64,000 bases of DNA, from the NCBI RefSeq assembly GCF_037811135.1, contig NZ_CP149130.1, positions 3,766,001 through 3,830,000 on the forward strand, read 5' to 3'. Shown piece by piece: positions 24,506 to 34,085 of this stretch (positions are counted from its first letter, which is position 1; each line of letters begins with the position of its first letter). The notes below the pieces were generated by a model, which did not search any database, was not told where the DNA came from, and was given only the letters and a program-made list of their open reading frames with translations. Source of the stretch: Aeromonas rivipollensis (GTDB taxonomy: Bacteria; Pseudomonadota; Gammaproteobacteria; Enterobacterales; Aeromonadaceae). A program made the position numbers and the translations under genes.

Positions 24506-27500
24506 TTACTTGGCACTGCACTCCTGGATCACGGCAGTGCCCGGCTTGGCTGCAGCCGGATCCACCTTCACCAGCACGCTCCACAGACCCTGCGGCAGGG
24601 TGATCTTGTTGTTGGCGCTGGCCGGCTGGGAGAAGGCAAACGGATAGCCTGTCTCGGCCTGGACTTCACCACCGCCATTGATCAGGTACTCCTTGCTCCA
24701 GTCCTCGTTGGCCACCTTGAACTCTGTGGTGCCGGTGTAGTTGAACGCGACCTGATAGAGGGCGAGATCCCCCTCCATCCCCTTGTAGCTCAGCTGGTAC
24801 TGAGGCTGGGGATTCCAGCCGGACAGCTCACCCTTGACGAACAGGTTGTAGCCGAGCGGGTTGCCGGCGACCGTGTCCAGTACCTTGCAGCCCTGCACCG
24901 GCTCGGTGTAGCTGACGCTCAAGGTCGGCTTGTCCTTGTTCATGGCGGTGAAGACGAACTTGTAGGTACCGGCCTTGGCCAGATCGAGCCCGATATTGCC
25001 GGTATCTCCCCCCTTGCACAAGGTCAGCGGCGTGCCCACCACCAGCTTGTCAGCGGCGTTGCAGCTGCCGTAGTTGACCGGCCCCCAGCTGGCGTCGGCG
25101 ATCTTCACTTCCGTCGTGCCCAGCTTGTCGGTTGCCACTTCGGTGGTGAACTCGTACATGAAGTTGGTGGTGAAGCTCATCGGGTTCGCTTCGCCCCACT
25201 CCCCGAGGAAGCCTTTCAGATAGACAGCGGTGTCACCGAAGGGAGGCAGGGTGCTCAGGTCCGTCTTCTTGCCCACCGGCAGACCCGCGCCCTGGGCGCC
25301 ACTCTGCGGCTTGACGAAGACGGCAGCAGACCAGGCACCGAGCGTCAGCTGGCCGTTGTCATAACCGGCACCACTGGCGATGCTGTCGGCGCCACGATGG
25401 GCACCGCTCAGCACCATGCCGGAGAGATCGATGGGCTGGTCATTGCCATCGCGGAAGTCGCCGATGCTCTGGGCAGCATTGGTGGCGTTGATCATCACCA
25501 CCAGGCCGTCGATGGCGGGATCCAGATCCGCACCCGCGCTCGCACCGTCGTCCACGCTCATCACGATGAGACCCGGCACCTGATCCGGCCCGGTGTTGCG
25601 GAAGTCGACCCGCTTGATCACCTCAGCACCGCTGCCAAGACGCAGCAGACGGGAGGATTGACGCAGCTCGGAGAGCTCCTGGTAGAAGCTCACCATCTGC
25701 GCCATCTCGGCCGAGCCCGGTTTGGCGTGCTGGCCGAGCACCTGCTCGATCAGCGCGTAGTTGGCCTCGTCCTTGTCCTTGCGCGGCAACCCCTTGTCGA
25801 AGTTGTTGTCGCCGAGGGTGTAATCGACCCTGTTGTACCAGTCACCGGAGTCGTAGCTGTCCCGCTCCATGGACTTGGATCGCAACAGTTCTACCCCGGC
25901 GTGGGTGAAGGGGATCCCCTGACCCAGCATGGCGGTGGCCAGCGACACCCCCTGCATCCGCACCAGATCGGCCCCTGCGGCTGCCTTGTAGACCAGGTTG
26001 TCGAACAGGGTCTGGTTGTCGTGCTTGTCGACATAGTTCTGAACTTCGGTCGGGTCCTGGGCATAGCCCGCCGGTTGACCGTTGTAGTCGATGTCGGCCC
26101 CCTTCTTCGGCACGCCGTCCTTGTCGGTCAGCACGAACTCCTTGAGGTTGCCAGCCATGCCGAGGCGCACCAGGTCGGACTGATGCAGGGCGGTGGCGAG
26201 ATCCACGCCGTCCAGCTCGTTGGCATCCACCAGGGCGCCGTTGCCGAAGCCCTGGGTCTTGCGAATGGCCTCGCCGCCGTCGAACGGGCTGCCGCCGCGC
26301 ACCGCATCCCGCAGCCGATCGGAGAAGGAGCCGATGCCGGTGCCGGCCAGGTGTTTCTGGGTCGCCTGCACGAAGCGCTTGTCATCCTGCACTTCGCCGA
26401 AGTTCCAGCCCTCGCCGTAGAAGTACATCTCGGGGTTGACCTTCTTCACCTCGGCCAGGGCCTGCACCATCTGATCTTTCGGGTGGTGACCCATGAGATC
26501 GAAGCGGAAGGCATCGATCTTGTAGTCCCGTGCCCAGGTCACCAGGGAGTCGTCCATCAGCTTGGCGAACATGGCATGTTCAGGCGCCGTGTTGGAGCAG
26601 CAGGTGGAGTTCTCGACCGAGCCGGTCTCGGGATTGAGGCGCTGGTAGTACCAGGGCACTATCTTGTCGAGCACGGACTTGGGCCCCAGGCCGGCCTCGT
26701 TGGTGTGGTTGTAGACCACGTCCATCACCACGTTCATGCCGATGTTCTGCTTGATGGCCTTGACCATCTCGCGGAACTCCTTGATCCGGGTCGTCCCCTC
26801 CGCATCGGTGGCGTAGGAGCCTTCCGGGGTGCTGTAGTGGTAAGGGTCATAACCCCAGTTGAAGGAGTCCACCCCGCGCAGATAGCCGTACAGCTCCTGC
26901 ACCACAGGATTATCCTTGCTGTCGCTGGCTTGCAGATCTGCCAGCACGGCCTCGATGGTCTGGCCGCCGCCGCAGTGGCTCGCAAACTTGGAGTTCTTGA
27001 CCTCGGCATTGACCTCGCACAGCTTGCTGAAGTCGTCGCCGATGTTGGCCACCTTGGCCGGATCCTCGTTGACGGTGGCGATGTCGAACACCGGCAGCAG
27101 GTGCAGGTGGCTGACGCCGCTCTTGGCCAGGGACTTGAGGTGGGTGACGGGGACGCTGTCGGGCTGGGTCAGGCCGAGGAACTTGCCGCGCTTCTCTGCA
27201 TCGGTCGAGGCGTCGTTGCCGGTCAAGTCCCGGACATGGGCCTCATAGATGGTGATGTCGGCGGGATTGGCCTGGCTGTGGGGCGCCTTGAGGCTGTCCC
27301 AGCCCTCGGGTTTGAGGGCAGGATCGTCGAGATCCACCACCTGACTGAACTCGGAGTTCATGGCCAGGCTCAGGGAGTAGGGGTCGGTCACCTGGTAGGA
27401 TTCCAGCTTGCGGCTGACCGGATGATAGACCTCGACGGCATAGCGATAGTACTTGCCCACCAGGTCGCTGCCGCCCTGCAGGCTCCAGCTGCCGCTGGCT

Positions 27501-28543
27501 TCGTCCAGGGTCATGGCGCGTTCGCCGAGGGCCTTGTGCTGCTCGTCAAAGAGCGCCAGCTTGACCGACCTGGCGGTCGGTGCCCAGAGCCGGAAGGTGA
27601 CGTTGCCCCCCTCGACGATGGCGCCATAGGCCAGCTTGGTGGCGGCATCGGCATAGAGGGCATCGAGGGCACCGGCGCTCTGCACCAGGGTAGCCCCCTG
27701 CAACACCCCCTCGTCATCGGTGCCTATGGCCACCAGCTCCCCCTTGAGCAGGGGTTTGAGATCCGCGCCCGATGGCAGGGCAAAGGCAGCGGCATCCTTG
27801 AGGTGCGGGTACTTGGCCTGCTGCTCGGCACTGAGGCTGGTCGGGGTCAGCTTGATATAGGGGAAGTCGAATACCCCTTCGGCATTGGCGGTGATGGTGC
27901 CTGATTCGGTGTGGTAGAGGCGCACATAGGGCTTGTCCTTGCCTCCTTGCCAGATCAGGGTGTTACCGTCGATGAGGTGGGCACTGGCCCCCGCCACGCC
28001 AAAGGCGGCGGTGAAGGCCTCGGCCCGGCTGCCGAAGATCTCGTTCTTGCCCGCGACTATGGCCACAGTGCGATCCGGGTGATCGCTGAAGATCACCTTC
28101 ATGTCGCTGCCGGTCAGGTTGGCCAGATCGCCGTTGCGCGCGATGAAGTTGATGCAGCCTTCCATCTTGGCCAGCGGCACCACCCAGGCCGGGCCGAAGC
28201 TGTCCGCCGCCGCCGGGGTCTTGCTGGCGTCATCCCAACCTGTGTTGAGTCCGCTCTCCGCCGTCCCGCTGCAGGCGTCGTTGTTCCACAGGTGCAGGCT
28301 GTGGCTGGCGAAGGGGCCGGTGATCCCGCGCGCCGCGCTGCTCTGGGTATCCACCAGGGCAATCACCGCCTGATCGGGACCGGCCACCAGCAGCTCGGCC
28401 GGGGGCTGGACGTTGGGAAGACGAGCGACAGGCTCATCCTGAGGGGTGGGGGTAGGAGTCGAAGAACTGTTGTCGTTACAGCCTGACAAAAGCGCGAGCA
28501 GTGAGGCTGTTACCAGCGCCACTTTGGTCTTTTTCATATCCAT
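24506..28543 (-). CDS. pulA: Surface-type pullulanase lipoprotein (alpha-1,6-glucosidase, GH13)
   Basis: 1,345 residues, starting MDMKKTK at 28543 or MKKTK at 28537. The lipobox is LLSGC, so the protein is lipidated and then probably secreted by a type II system as for Klebsiella PulA. A pullulanase-associated domain comes first, then a CBM48-like N2 domain (about 310-400), then the GH13 barrel with IDAFRFDLMGHH (nucleophile Asp), FYGEGWNFGE (acid Glu) and VDKHDNQTLFD. Two starch-binding-like repeats follow at the C-terminus (YLKGFLGEW and FVKGELSGW). It debranches pullulan, amylopectin or glycogen. Among the largest genes here; the antisense open frame over most of it is a codon-bias artefact. 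Confidence 0.93.
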   Translation of the reverse strand: MDMKKTKVALVTASLLALLSGCNDNSSSTPTPTPQDEPVARLPNVQPPAELLVAGPDQAVIALVDTQSSAARGITGPFASHSLHLWNNDACSGTAESGLNTGWDDASKTPAAADSFGPAWVVPLAKMEGCINFIARNGDLANLTGSDMKVIFSDHPDRTVAIVAGKNEIFGSRAEAFTAAFGVAGASAHLIDGNTLIWQGGKDKPYVRLYHTESGTITANAEGVFDFPYIKLTPTSLSAEQQAKYPHLKDAAAFALPSGADLKPLLKGELVAIGTDDEGVLQGATLVQSAGALDALYADAATKLAYGAIVEGGNVTFRLWAPTARSVKLALFDEQHKALGERAMTLDEASGSWSLQGGSDLVGKYYRYAVEVYHPVSRKLESYQVTDPYSLSLAMNSEFSQVVDLDDPALKPEGWDSLKAPHSQANPADITIYEAHVRDLTGNDASTDAEKRGKFLGLTQPDSVPVTHLKSLAKSGVSHLHLLPVFDIATVNEDPAKVANIGDDFSKLCEVNAEVKNSKFASHCGGGQTIEAVLADLQASDSKDNPVVQELYGYLRGVDSFNWGYDPYHYSTPEGSYATDAEGTTRIKEFREMVKAIKQNIGMNVVMDVVYNHTNEAGLGPKSVLDKIVPWYYQRLNPETGSVENSTCCSNTAPEHAMFAKLMDDSLVTWARDYKIDAFRFDLMGHHPKDQMVQALAEVKKVNPEMYFYGEGWNFGEVQDDKRFVQATQKHLAGTGIGSFSDRLRDAVRGGSPFDGGEAIRKTQGFGNGALVDANELDGVDLATALHQSDLVRLGMAGNLKEFVLTDKDGVPKKGADIDYNGQPAGYAQDPTEVQNYVDKHDNQTLFDNLVYKAAAGADLVRMQGVSLATAMLGQGIPFTHAGVELLRSKSMERDSYDSGDWYNRVDYTLGDNNFDKGLPRKDKDEANYALIEQVLGQHAKPGSAEMAQMVSFYQELSELRQSSRLLRLGSGAEVIKRVDFRNTGPDQVPGLIVMSVDDGASAGADLDPAIDGLVVMINATNAAQSIGDFRDGNDQPIDLSGMVLSGAHRGADSIASGAGYDNGQLTLGAWSAAVFVKPQSGAQGAGLPVGKKTDLSTLPPFGDTAVYLKGFLGEWGEANPMSFTTNFMYEFTTEVATDKLGTTEVKIADASWGPVNYGSCNAADKLVVGTPLTLCKGGDTGNIGLDLAKAGTYKFVFTAMNKDKPTLSVSYTEPVQGCKVLDTVAGNPLGYNLFVKGELSGWNPQPQYQLSYKGMEGDLALYQVAFNYTGTTEFKVANEDWSKEYLINGGGEVQAETGYPFAFSQPASANNKITLPQGLWSVLVKVDPAAAKPGTAVIQECSAK

Positions 28544-28586
28544 TTTTTTATAATTCCCGCTGTAGTTGGTCTCGATACTCGAGGTA

Positions 28587-28602
28587 CCCGGTCGTAACCG
28601 GG
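28587..28602. promoter_or_regulatory. Inverted repeat in the pulA leader
   Basis: CCCGGT and ACCGGG form a perfect six-pair dyad around CGTA, 44-59 bp before the pulA start. It could be an operator or an RNA hairpin. No regulator assigned. Confidence 0.3.
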
Positions 28603-28698
28603 CGATGCCATATTAATCAGCGGAGATTGTTGTAAATGTGAGCGACCGGGCAAAAAAAACCAACCCGTTTCAACAAGATAACGTTTTCATAACGAAAA

Positions 28699-28714
28699 TT
28701 GGATCGCGCTCACA
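28699..28714 (-). promoter_or_regulatory. CRP-like half-conserved site upstream of pulA
   Basis: On the minus strand it reads TGTGAGCGCGATCCAA. The left half matches TGTGA of the CRP consensus exactly; the right half is weak. CRP control of pullulanase genes is known, but no convincing MalT boxes were found. Confidence 0.3.
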
Positions 28715-28759
28715 GACCCGCCCCCCGCTTTGGGCCCATACCAGCAGAGAGAGGGGTTC

Positions 28760-29224
28760 ATGGCGGAAAAATCAATTTCCGTTCAAATGGATAGCAAGGA
28801 GTCATGGCCTATGAAACGGATCGAGGAGCAGGCAAAACGGCTGGATCAGGAGTATCAGGGGATTGCCCAGCTGTTCCACCAATTTTGCCAGCAGGCCGGG
28901 GGGCTCGCCGAGCAGTATCACTTCTTCAGCTGGCCCGATTACGAAGAGACGCCGCCCCTCTGCCGGGCCTTCACCCTGCTGGGTGAGCCGCGCGAGCTGC
29001 GGCTGCGCTGTCAACCCGGTGAGCGAGGAACCCTGGTCGGCATCATCCAGATCCTGGACGACGAGGGAAAGACCCACGCCAGCCTGGGCTTTCGCGCCGA
29101 CGGCCACCTGCTGCTGGAGCCGGGTCGACTGCTGGATGATCCCCCTGGGTTGCTGCTCAAGCTGATGCTGGGCTCGCTCTGGCAGGATCAGGCCAAGGGG
29201 GAAAACGAGCGCCCGCCACACTGA
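28760..29224 (+). CDS. Hypothetical cytoplasmic protein
   Basis: 154 residues from ATG at 28760 with an AGAGAGGGG ribosome site. No signal peptide or membrane segment. The middle contains YHFFSWPDYEETPPLCRAFTLLGEP and a pair of short beta-type segments (LVGIIQILDDEGKTHASLGFRADG); the end is DQAKGENERPPH. I know no family for it. It is divergent from pulA and convergent with dmeF. Codon use matches its neighbours. Confidence 0.65.
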   Translation: MAEKSISVQMDSKESWPMKRIEEQAKRLDQEYQGIAQLFHQFCQQAGGLAEQYHFFSWPDYEETPPLCRAFTLLGEPRELRLRCQPGERGTLVGIIQILDDEGKTHASLGFRADGHLLLEPGRLLDDPPGLLLKLMLGSLWQDQAKGENERPPH

Positions 29225-29255
29225 AGCCAGGCCCCGGGGCCCCGGCTGGCCAGCC

Positions 29256-30266
29256 TCATCCCTGCGCAATCTCTATGGTCAGGTGCACCAGCTCCTCGTG
29301 GATGGCGAGCCGTTCGCGGATCGCCTGGGCCGGGATCGGGACCGCCATTCGCAGCGACAGCACGGCCGCATACTGCACCTGCCCCACCCGCCAGACGTGC
29401 AGATCGCGGATCTCGGCGTCAGGCAGTTCGGCTATCACCTCGCGGATCTCCGCCACCAAGGGAGCGTCCATCTCCGCATCCAGCAACACCCGCCCCGTGT
29501 CCCGCAGCAACCCCCGGGCCCAGACCGCCACCAGCACGGCCCCCACTATGCCCATCAGGGGATCCAGCCAGTCGGCTCCCCACAGCATGCCCCCCACCAG
29601 GGCCAGGATGGCCAGCACAGAGGTCGCCGCATCCGCCAGCACATGGAGGTAGGCGGCACGCAGGTTCAGATCCTGATGGCCGTGACCCTGGGTGTGAGCA
29701 TGGGAGTGAGCATGATGGTCGTGACCCTGGTGATGATCGTGATGATCGTGATGATCGTGATGATCGTGATGATCGTGATGATCGTGATGATGAGCATGAC
29801 CGTGGTGATGGCCCTGATCATCCTTGAGCAGCCAGGCGCAGGCCAGGTTCACCAGCAGGCCGACAGTGGCGATGCCGATCGCCTGCTGATAGTGGATAGG
29901 GCTGGGATCCAGCAGCCGGGCCACCGACTCGAACAGCATCAGGCCCGCCACCCCCACCAGCAGCAGGGCGCTGCTGAAGCCCCCCAGCACCTCTATCTTC
30001 CAGGTGCCGAAGCTGAATCTGTGATCCCGGGCGAAGTGGCGGGCGGCGCGATAGGCCACGACGGAGAGGCCGAGGGCCAGGGCATGGGAGCTCATGTGCC
30101 AGCCATCCGCCAGCAGCGCCATGGAGTTGTAGAACCAGCCGCCACCTATCTCCGCCACCATCATGACGAGGGTGAGCAGCACGGCCCAGCGGGTTTTCTG
30201 TTCCGCCAGCGGATTCCCTTCATGAACGACGGGTTGCTGGCAGTGGGATGAAGCGAGGGATGACAT
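29256..30266 (-). CDS. dmeF: Cation diffusion facilitator, Co(II)/Ni(II) efflux type
   Basis: 336 residues from the ATG at 30266. Six membrane helices of the CDF family; metal-site residues are in TM2 (LADGWHMSSH) and TM5 (HVLADAATS). The cytoplasmic loop between TM4 and TM5 is a long His-rich tract with six consecutive Asp-His-His units, encoded by a 9-bp tandem repeat. The N-terminal half matches DmeF proteins as I know them, and the divergent RcnR/CsoR-type gene strengthens this. It would export Ni and Co (perhaps Zn or Cd) using proton exchange. Confidence 0.88.
   Translation of the reverse strand: MSSLASSHCQQPVVHEGNPLAEQKTRWAVLLTLVMMVAEIGGGWFYNSMALLADGWHMSSHALALGLSVVAYRAARHFARDHRFSFGTWKIEVLGGFSSALLLVGVAGLMLFESVARLLDPSPIHYQQAIGIATVGLLVNLACAWLLKDDQGHHHGHAHHHDHHDHHDHHDHHDHHDHHQGHDHHAHSHAHTQGHGHQDLNLRAAYLHVLADAATSVLAILALVGGMLWGADWLDPLMGIVGAVLVAVWARGLLRDTGRVLLDAEMDAPLVAEIREVIAELPDAEIRDLHVWRVGQVQYAAVLSLRMAVPIPAQAIRERLAIHEELVHLTIEIAQG
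29732..29785. repeat. Six perfect tandem copies of a 9-bp unit within dmeF
   Basis: The unit GATGATCGT is repeated six times without change, plus a partial copy, encoding Asp-His-His repeats in the metal-binding loop. Such tracts change length by slippage; since 9 is a multiple of three, frame would be kept. Confidence 0.95.
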
Positions 30267-30296
30267 GGATTTCTCCTGGGCGCGGCAATGATTTAT

Positions 30297-30314
30297 ACTA
30301 TACCCCAGTATAGT
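30297..30314. promoter_or_regulatory. CsoR/RcnR-type operator between dmeF and its regulator
   Basis: ACTATAC-CCCA-GTATAGT is a perfect 7-7 inverted repeat. On the other strand its centre is TACTGGGGTATAGT, the G-tract flanked by TA-rich arms bound by RcnR, FrmR and CsoR relatives. It sits 24 bp from the regulator ATG and 31 bp from dmeF, able to control both. Confidence 0.8.
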
Positions 30315-30337
30315 TTTATAGCGCGAGAGGATCCTGC

Positions 30338-30613
30338 ATGTCACACACTGTTCATGACAAGAAGAAGCTGCTGGCCAGGGTCAGACGCATCAAGGGACAA
30401 GCCGGTGCCCTGGAAAACGCCCTGGAGCAGGAGACAGACTGCGCCGCCATCTTGCAGCAGATCGCCGCCATTCGCGGCGCCGTCAACGGCCTGATGCTGG
30501 AGGTGCTGGAAGGCCATATGCGCGAGCACCTGGGGGCACCGGAAGCGACCCCGGCCGAGCGGCTGGAGGATCTGGATCAGGTGGTGAGGGTGCTGCGCTC
30601 CTACCTGAAATGA
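30338..30613 (+). CDS. dmeR: Ni/Co-sensing RcnR/CsoR-family repressor
   Basis: 91 residues, all helical, DUF156/CsoR family. The metal ligands of RcnR are all present at the same positions: His3, Cys35, His60 and His64 (MSH, TDCAA, EGHMREH). This set specifies Ni/Co rather than Cu or formaldehyde. Metal binding should release it from the palindrome at 30297, turning on dmeF and itself. The divergent arrangement with dmeF differs from the co-directional dmeRF of rhizobia. Symbol is by analogy. Confidence 0.88.
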   Translation: MSHTVHDKKKLLARVRRIKGQAGALENALEQETDCAAILQQIAAIRGAVNGLMLEVLEGHMREHLGAPEATPAERLEDLDQVVRVLRSYLK

Positions 30614-30614
30614 G

Positions 30615-30637
30615 TGCGCCCGGGCAAGCCGGGCGCA
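30615..30637. terminator. Hairpin between dmeR and the cellulose operon end
   Basis: TGCGCCCGG and CCGGGCGCA form a nine-pair stem around GCAAG, with no good T run. It separates two convergent units. Confidence 0.5.
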
Positions 30638-30641
30638 GGAG

Positions 30642-33600
30642 TCAGTCGAAGTCCGCGTAGGGGGTCAACGGCCGGGGTGGCATGTCGAGATCCCCCTGCC
30701 AGGGCTTGAAGGTGTAGCGCAGGAAGAGGGTGGCATGGCTGGGGGCATAGTCATCCGCCTGCTGGATGTCGATCCGCCCGCCGATGCGCCAGTGCTCGGT
30801 CAGGCGATGCTCCACCACGGCATTCAGGGTATAGCCGAAGCCGCTGCTGCTGCCGCCCTGCACCGGCTCGTTGCGGTCCGGCAAACCGGCTGGCAGCAGG
30901 CCTTCCAGGGGGTAGCGACGGCTGTCGTCGGTGCGGGAGCGGGACCAGGATCCCGAGCCCCCCAGCTCCCATGACCAGTCGGGGGTGCGCTGCCGGTAGC
31001 TGACCGGCACCGAGATCGAGAAGTACCCTTGCGGGCTGTAATAGCCCCCCTGACCCAGGGTATAGCCGCTCAGATCCTGCTGGTAATGCCACAGCATGCT
31101 GCTCAGCCCCACGCTGGCCCGGCGGTTCGTCTCGTTGATGAGCTTGTAGTAGCCGCCCCCCATGAGCCGGGTACGCCAGTTGTCCGGCACGTTCTTGCCC
31201 GTCAGCAGGTGTTGCTGGGCGCTGCCCCAGAAGCCGACGGCGCCCCCCAGATCATGGCTGAGATCGAGGCGAACCCCGTTCGCTCGCACTCCGCCCCAGC
31301 TGATGCCGGTCCCCGGATCCACCGTCCCCGCATAGGAGAGCAGCGAGCTGCTGACGGGCCGCCTAGAGAGGGTGAGCCCCCACCCCAGCTCGCGCCAGTC
31401 TCCCGTGACAGTCGCACCGCCGACCCAGTCCACCACCTCGAAGCCGAGGGGCGTGGTGCCCAGATCGAAGGCCCAGGCCCCCTTGTGCCAGCCCGCCGCC
31501 AGGGTGGTGCCCCGGCTCTGCTGGTGCTCCCCTCCCCGGCAGTCGCGGGCGGCGCAGGTGCCGAACTTCTCCCGGTAGGGGGAGTCCGGCAGCTGGCCCG
31601 CATCCATGTCCACCAGCTCGAGGCGGCCAAAGGCGGTACCGCCAGCCAGGGGGGTATCCAGTTGCATCATCTGGGTCAGGGCCCGCAGATCGGAGACGCC
31701 GCCGGTGCCGCTGGATCCCCAGTAATCGCTGTCGAGGGAGACAGTGGTCTGGCTCTGCCGGTAATGCCTGTCGAGATCGCTGCGCAGCCCGGAGGCCAGC
31801 CACTCCTCGCCGTCGCGACTGCGGGCGAACGCGGTCAGGGCGCCCCCATCCAGATCCTCCCTGGGGGCCAGACCTGCCGCTACCAGTCCCTTGCGATCCC
31901 GCGCCAGGGCGCCCTCGGCGTCGCCGGTGGCGAAACGCTGGCGGGCGGCGTCACGCCAGAACAGGGCCGTCTGCCGGGAGGCGGGCTGCGTCGACACCAG
32001 GGGTTCGTAGCCGGTGAAGATGGCCTGGGCCGTCTCCCCCTCCCCCAGTGCCTGATAGAGGTTTGCCACCTGGCGGTAGTAGTTGAACTCGTCCGGGGGC
32101 AAGGGGCTGACCGGCCAGACCGGCAGCCAGTGGCGAGCCGCGGCCAGATCCCCCCTGGCCTGCGCCAGTTCGGCCATGCCGAGCCTGGCCTCGGGGTGCT
32201 GAGGCGCGTGCGCCAGCACCTCTCGGTAATGGCGCTCGGCCCCGGTGGCATCCCCCCGCTCGGCGGCCCAGCCCGCCAGCATCAGGGTCACCTCATCATC
32301 GGGCTGCAACGGTTGCAGCAGGCGCTCGGCGCCCGCCTCATCCCCTTCCTGGTGCAATTGCCTGGCGTTGGCCAGCAGCTCGCCACGGGCGAGGCGGCGA
32401 TCCAGCTCCTGCATGTCAGTCGACCAGCGCGCAGCCGGCACCTCGGCCAGCACGGCGCGGGCCTGGGACGACTGATCCTGCCCCGACAGGTAGAGGGCTG
32501 TGGCGTAGCGCAGGCTGTCGTTCTGTGGCTGCGCCGCCAAGCGCCCCCGCAGCAGCCGCTCCCCGCCGGCCGCATCCCCGAGACGGGCCTGGGTGGCGGC
32601 GACCCGGTAGGTCAGCCAGACATCATCCGGCATCAGCCCCAGCGCCTCCTGGCGCTGGGCCAGGGCCTGGGGCAGCTTGCCGGCCTGGTCGAGCTGATCG
32701 GCCCGCTCCTGCAACAGCTCGGCCCTGAGCCGCTTGCCCTCGGCCTGCATGGCCGGGGTGCCGTGCCGATCCAGCAGGGCCAGTGCCCGCGCCGGATCCT
32801 GCCCCTTGTAGAGATCGAACAGCCGGGCCAGGGCCCGATCACGGGCTCCCGGCATGGCGAATGCCTTGCGATAGGCGGCCTCGGCCTCGCCGTCGCGATG
32901 ACGGCCCCGCTCGCTGTCTCCCAATCCGAGCCAGGCCTCCGGCTCCTTGCCATCCAGAGCGATGGCGCTGTGATAGCGGGTCGCCGCCGTCTCCCACTGC
33001 TGCTGCTCCATGGCCTGGGAGCCCTGGTTGACCAGCAGCCAGTAGCGGTTGGTGGCCAGCAGGCTGGCCCACTTCTCCTTGTCGGTCACATCGGGATGGC
33101 GCAGCACCCGCTCGAACTGGGCGATGGCGAGGGCGCGCTGATCGTTGCGGGAATAGGCCTGACCCAGGGCCCCCATGAGTTCGGGATCCCCGGGATTGGC
33201 GGCGAGGGCCCGCTGCAGCTCGGCGATGGTGGCCCCGCCGCCGCCGGTACGGGCCAGCGCCAGCTGACGGGAGCGATAGGCCGGAGAAGCCCACTGCGCC
33301 TGCTGGGTGGCGAGCAGCGCCTCGGCCTTGTCAGCCTCCATCTCGGTACTGAAGAGGGCTATGTATTGCTTCAATTCGTCGATGCTCTGGGGCCCGACAG
33401 CCATGACCTCGATGTCCGCCAGCCAGATCTCGGCCGCCTCCCCGCGGCTGTTGTCATCCTGCGCCATCTCCCGCAGCAGCCTCAGGGCCTGCTGGCGCCG
33501 CCCCTCGGCCAGGTAGTGGCGGGCCAGCCCGCTGCGCACCCGTGGCTCACCCGGATATTGCCGGTTCAGGCTCTCCAGCGAGGCCATGCCCCTGGCTCTC

Positions 33601-34085
33601 AGGGCGGGCATGCGCATCTGCAGCAGGGCATATTCCACCGCCACCTCGAGATTGGGGGCCAGCTCCCCCACGAACAGGGAGCGATAGAGGTGCTCGGCCT
33701 CCTCCAGCCGGCCGGCATTGGTCAGCAGCCGCGCCTGTTGCAGTTGCTGGCGCTGGGCCGAGTCGCTCAGGGCAAGATTGGCCATGCCCTGGCGGTAAAT
33801 CGGGGAGTCCGGCGCCAGCTTGCCGAGCCGGGCGAGCAGCGCCTTCGCCTCCCTGGTCTTACCCTGACGCAGGGCCTGGCGCGCCTGGGCCGCCAGCAGT
33901 TCGGGATGATTGGGCTCCACCAGGGAGAGGGAGTAGAGGCTGTTGCTGACGAGATCCTCACGCCCCCTGGCCTCCCCTATCCTGACCTGCTCGAGCAGCC
34001 AGTCCACCGGCTGCACAGCCCCCAGCGCCAGGTTGCCGCTCATCAGGCAGGCGAGCAGGCAACCCAGGGTCAATCTGCTTGGCAT
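30642..34085 (-). CDS. bcsC: Cellulose export outer-membrane protein
   Basis: About 1,147 residues from MPSRLTLGC at 34085, overlapping bcsZ by 16 bp. A signal peptide is followed by some 800 residues of TPR-type helical repeats (for example EPRVRSGLARHYLAEGRRQ), then a C-terminal beta-barrel of about 330 residues (from about SDYWGSSGTGG to the end FKPWQGDLDMPPRP). BcsC carries cellulose through peptidoglycan and the outer membrane. Last gene of the operon. Confidence 0.95.
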   Translation of the reverse strand: MPSRLTLGCLLACLMSGNLALGAVQPVDWLLEQVRIGEARGREDLVSNSLYSLSLVEPNHPELLAAQARQALRQGKTREAKALLARLGKLAPDSPIYRQGMANLALSDSAQRQQLQQARLLTNAGRLEEAEHLYRSLFVGELAPNLEVAVEYALLQMRMPALRARGMASLESLNRQYPGEPRVRSGLARHYLAEGRRQQALRLLREMAQDDNSRGEAAEIWLADIEVMAVGPQSIDELKQYIALFSTEMEADKAEALLATQQAQWASPAYRSRQLALARTGGGGATIAELQRALAANPGDPELMGALGQAYSRNDQRALAIAQFERVLRHPDVTDKEKWASLLATNRYWLLVNQGSQAMEQQQWETAATRYHSAIALDGKEPEAWLGLGDSERGRHRDGEAEAAYRKAFAMPGARDRALARLFDLYKGQDPARALALLDRHGTPAMQAEGKRLRAELLQERADQLDQAGKLPQALAQRQEALGLMPDDVWLTYRVAATQARLGDAAGGERLLRGRLAAQPQNDSLRYATALYLSGQDQSSQARAVLAEVPAARWSTDMQELDRRLARGELLANARQLHQEGDEAGAERLLQPLQPDDEVTLMLAGWAAERGDATGAERHYREVLAHAPQHPEARLGMAELAQARGDLAAARHWLPVWPVSPLPPDEFNYYRQVANLYQALGEGETAQAIFTGYEPLVSTQPASRQTALFWRDAARQRFATGDAEGALARDRKGLVAAGLAPREDLDGGALTAFARSRDGEEWLASGLRSDLDRHYRQSQTTVSLDSDYWGSSGTGGVSDLRALTQMMQLDTPLAGGTAFGRLELVDMDAGQLPDSPYREKFGTCAARDCRGGEHQQSRGTTLAAGWHKGAWAFDLGTTPLGFEVVDWVGGATVTGDWRELGWGLTLSRRPVSSSLLSYAGTVDPGTGISWGGVRANGVRLDLSHDLGGAVGFWGSAQQHLLTGKNVPDNWRTRLMGGGYYKLINETNRRASVGLSSMLWHYQQDLSGYTLGQGGYYSPQGYFSISVPVSYRQRTPDWSWELGGSGSWSRSRTDDSRRYPLEGLLPAGLPDRNEPVQGGSSSGFGYTLNAVVEHRLTEHWRIGGRIDIQQADDYAPSHATLFLRYTFKPWQGDLDMPPRPLTPYADFD

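Noticed and set aside
24341..27904. A 1,187-codon open frame antisense to the pullulanase gene
   Set aside because: It is a codon-bias shadow of a GC-rich gene; the translation is low-complexity and no domain is visible, while the minus strand encodes a complete pullulanase.
29700..29810. CRISPR-like array in the dmeF region
   Set aside because: The repeats are contiguous 9-bp units in frame within the His-rich loop, with no spacers.
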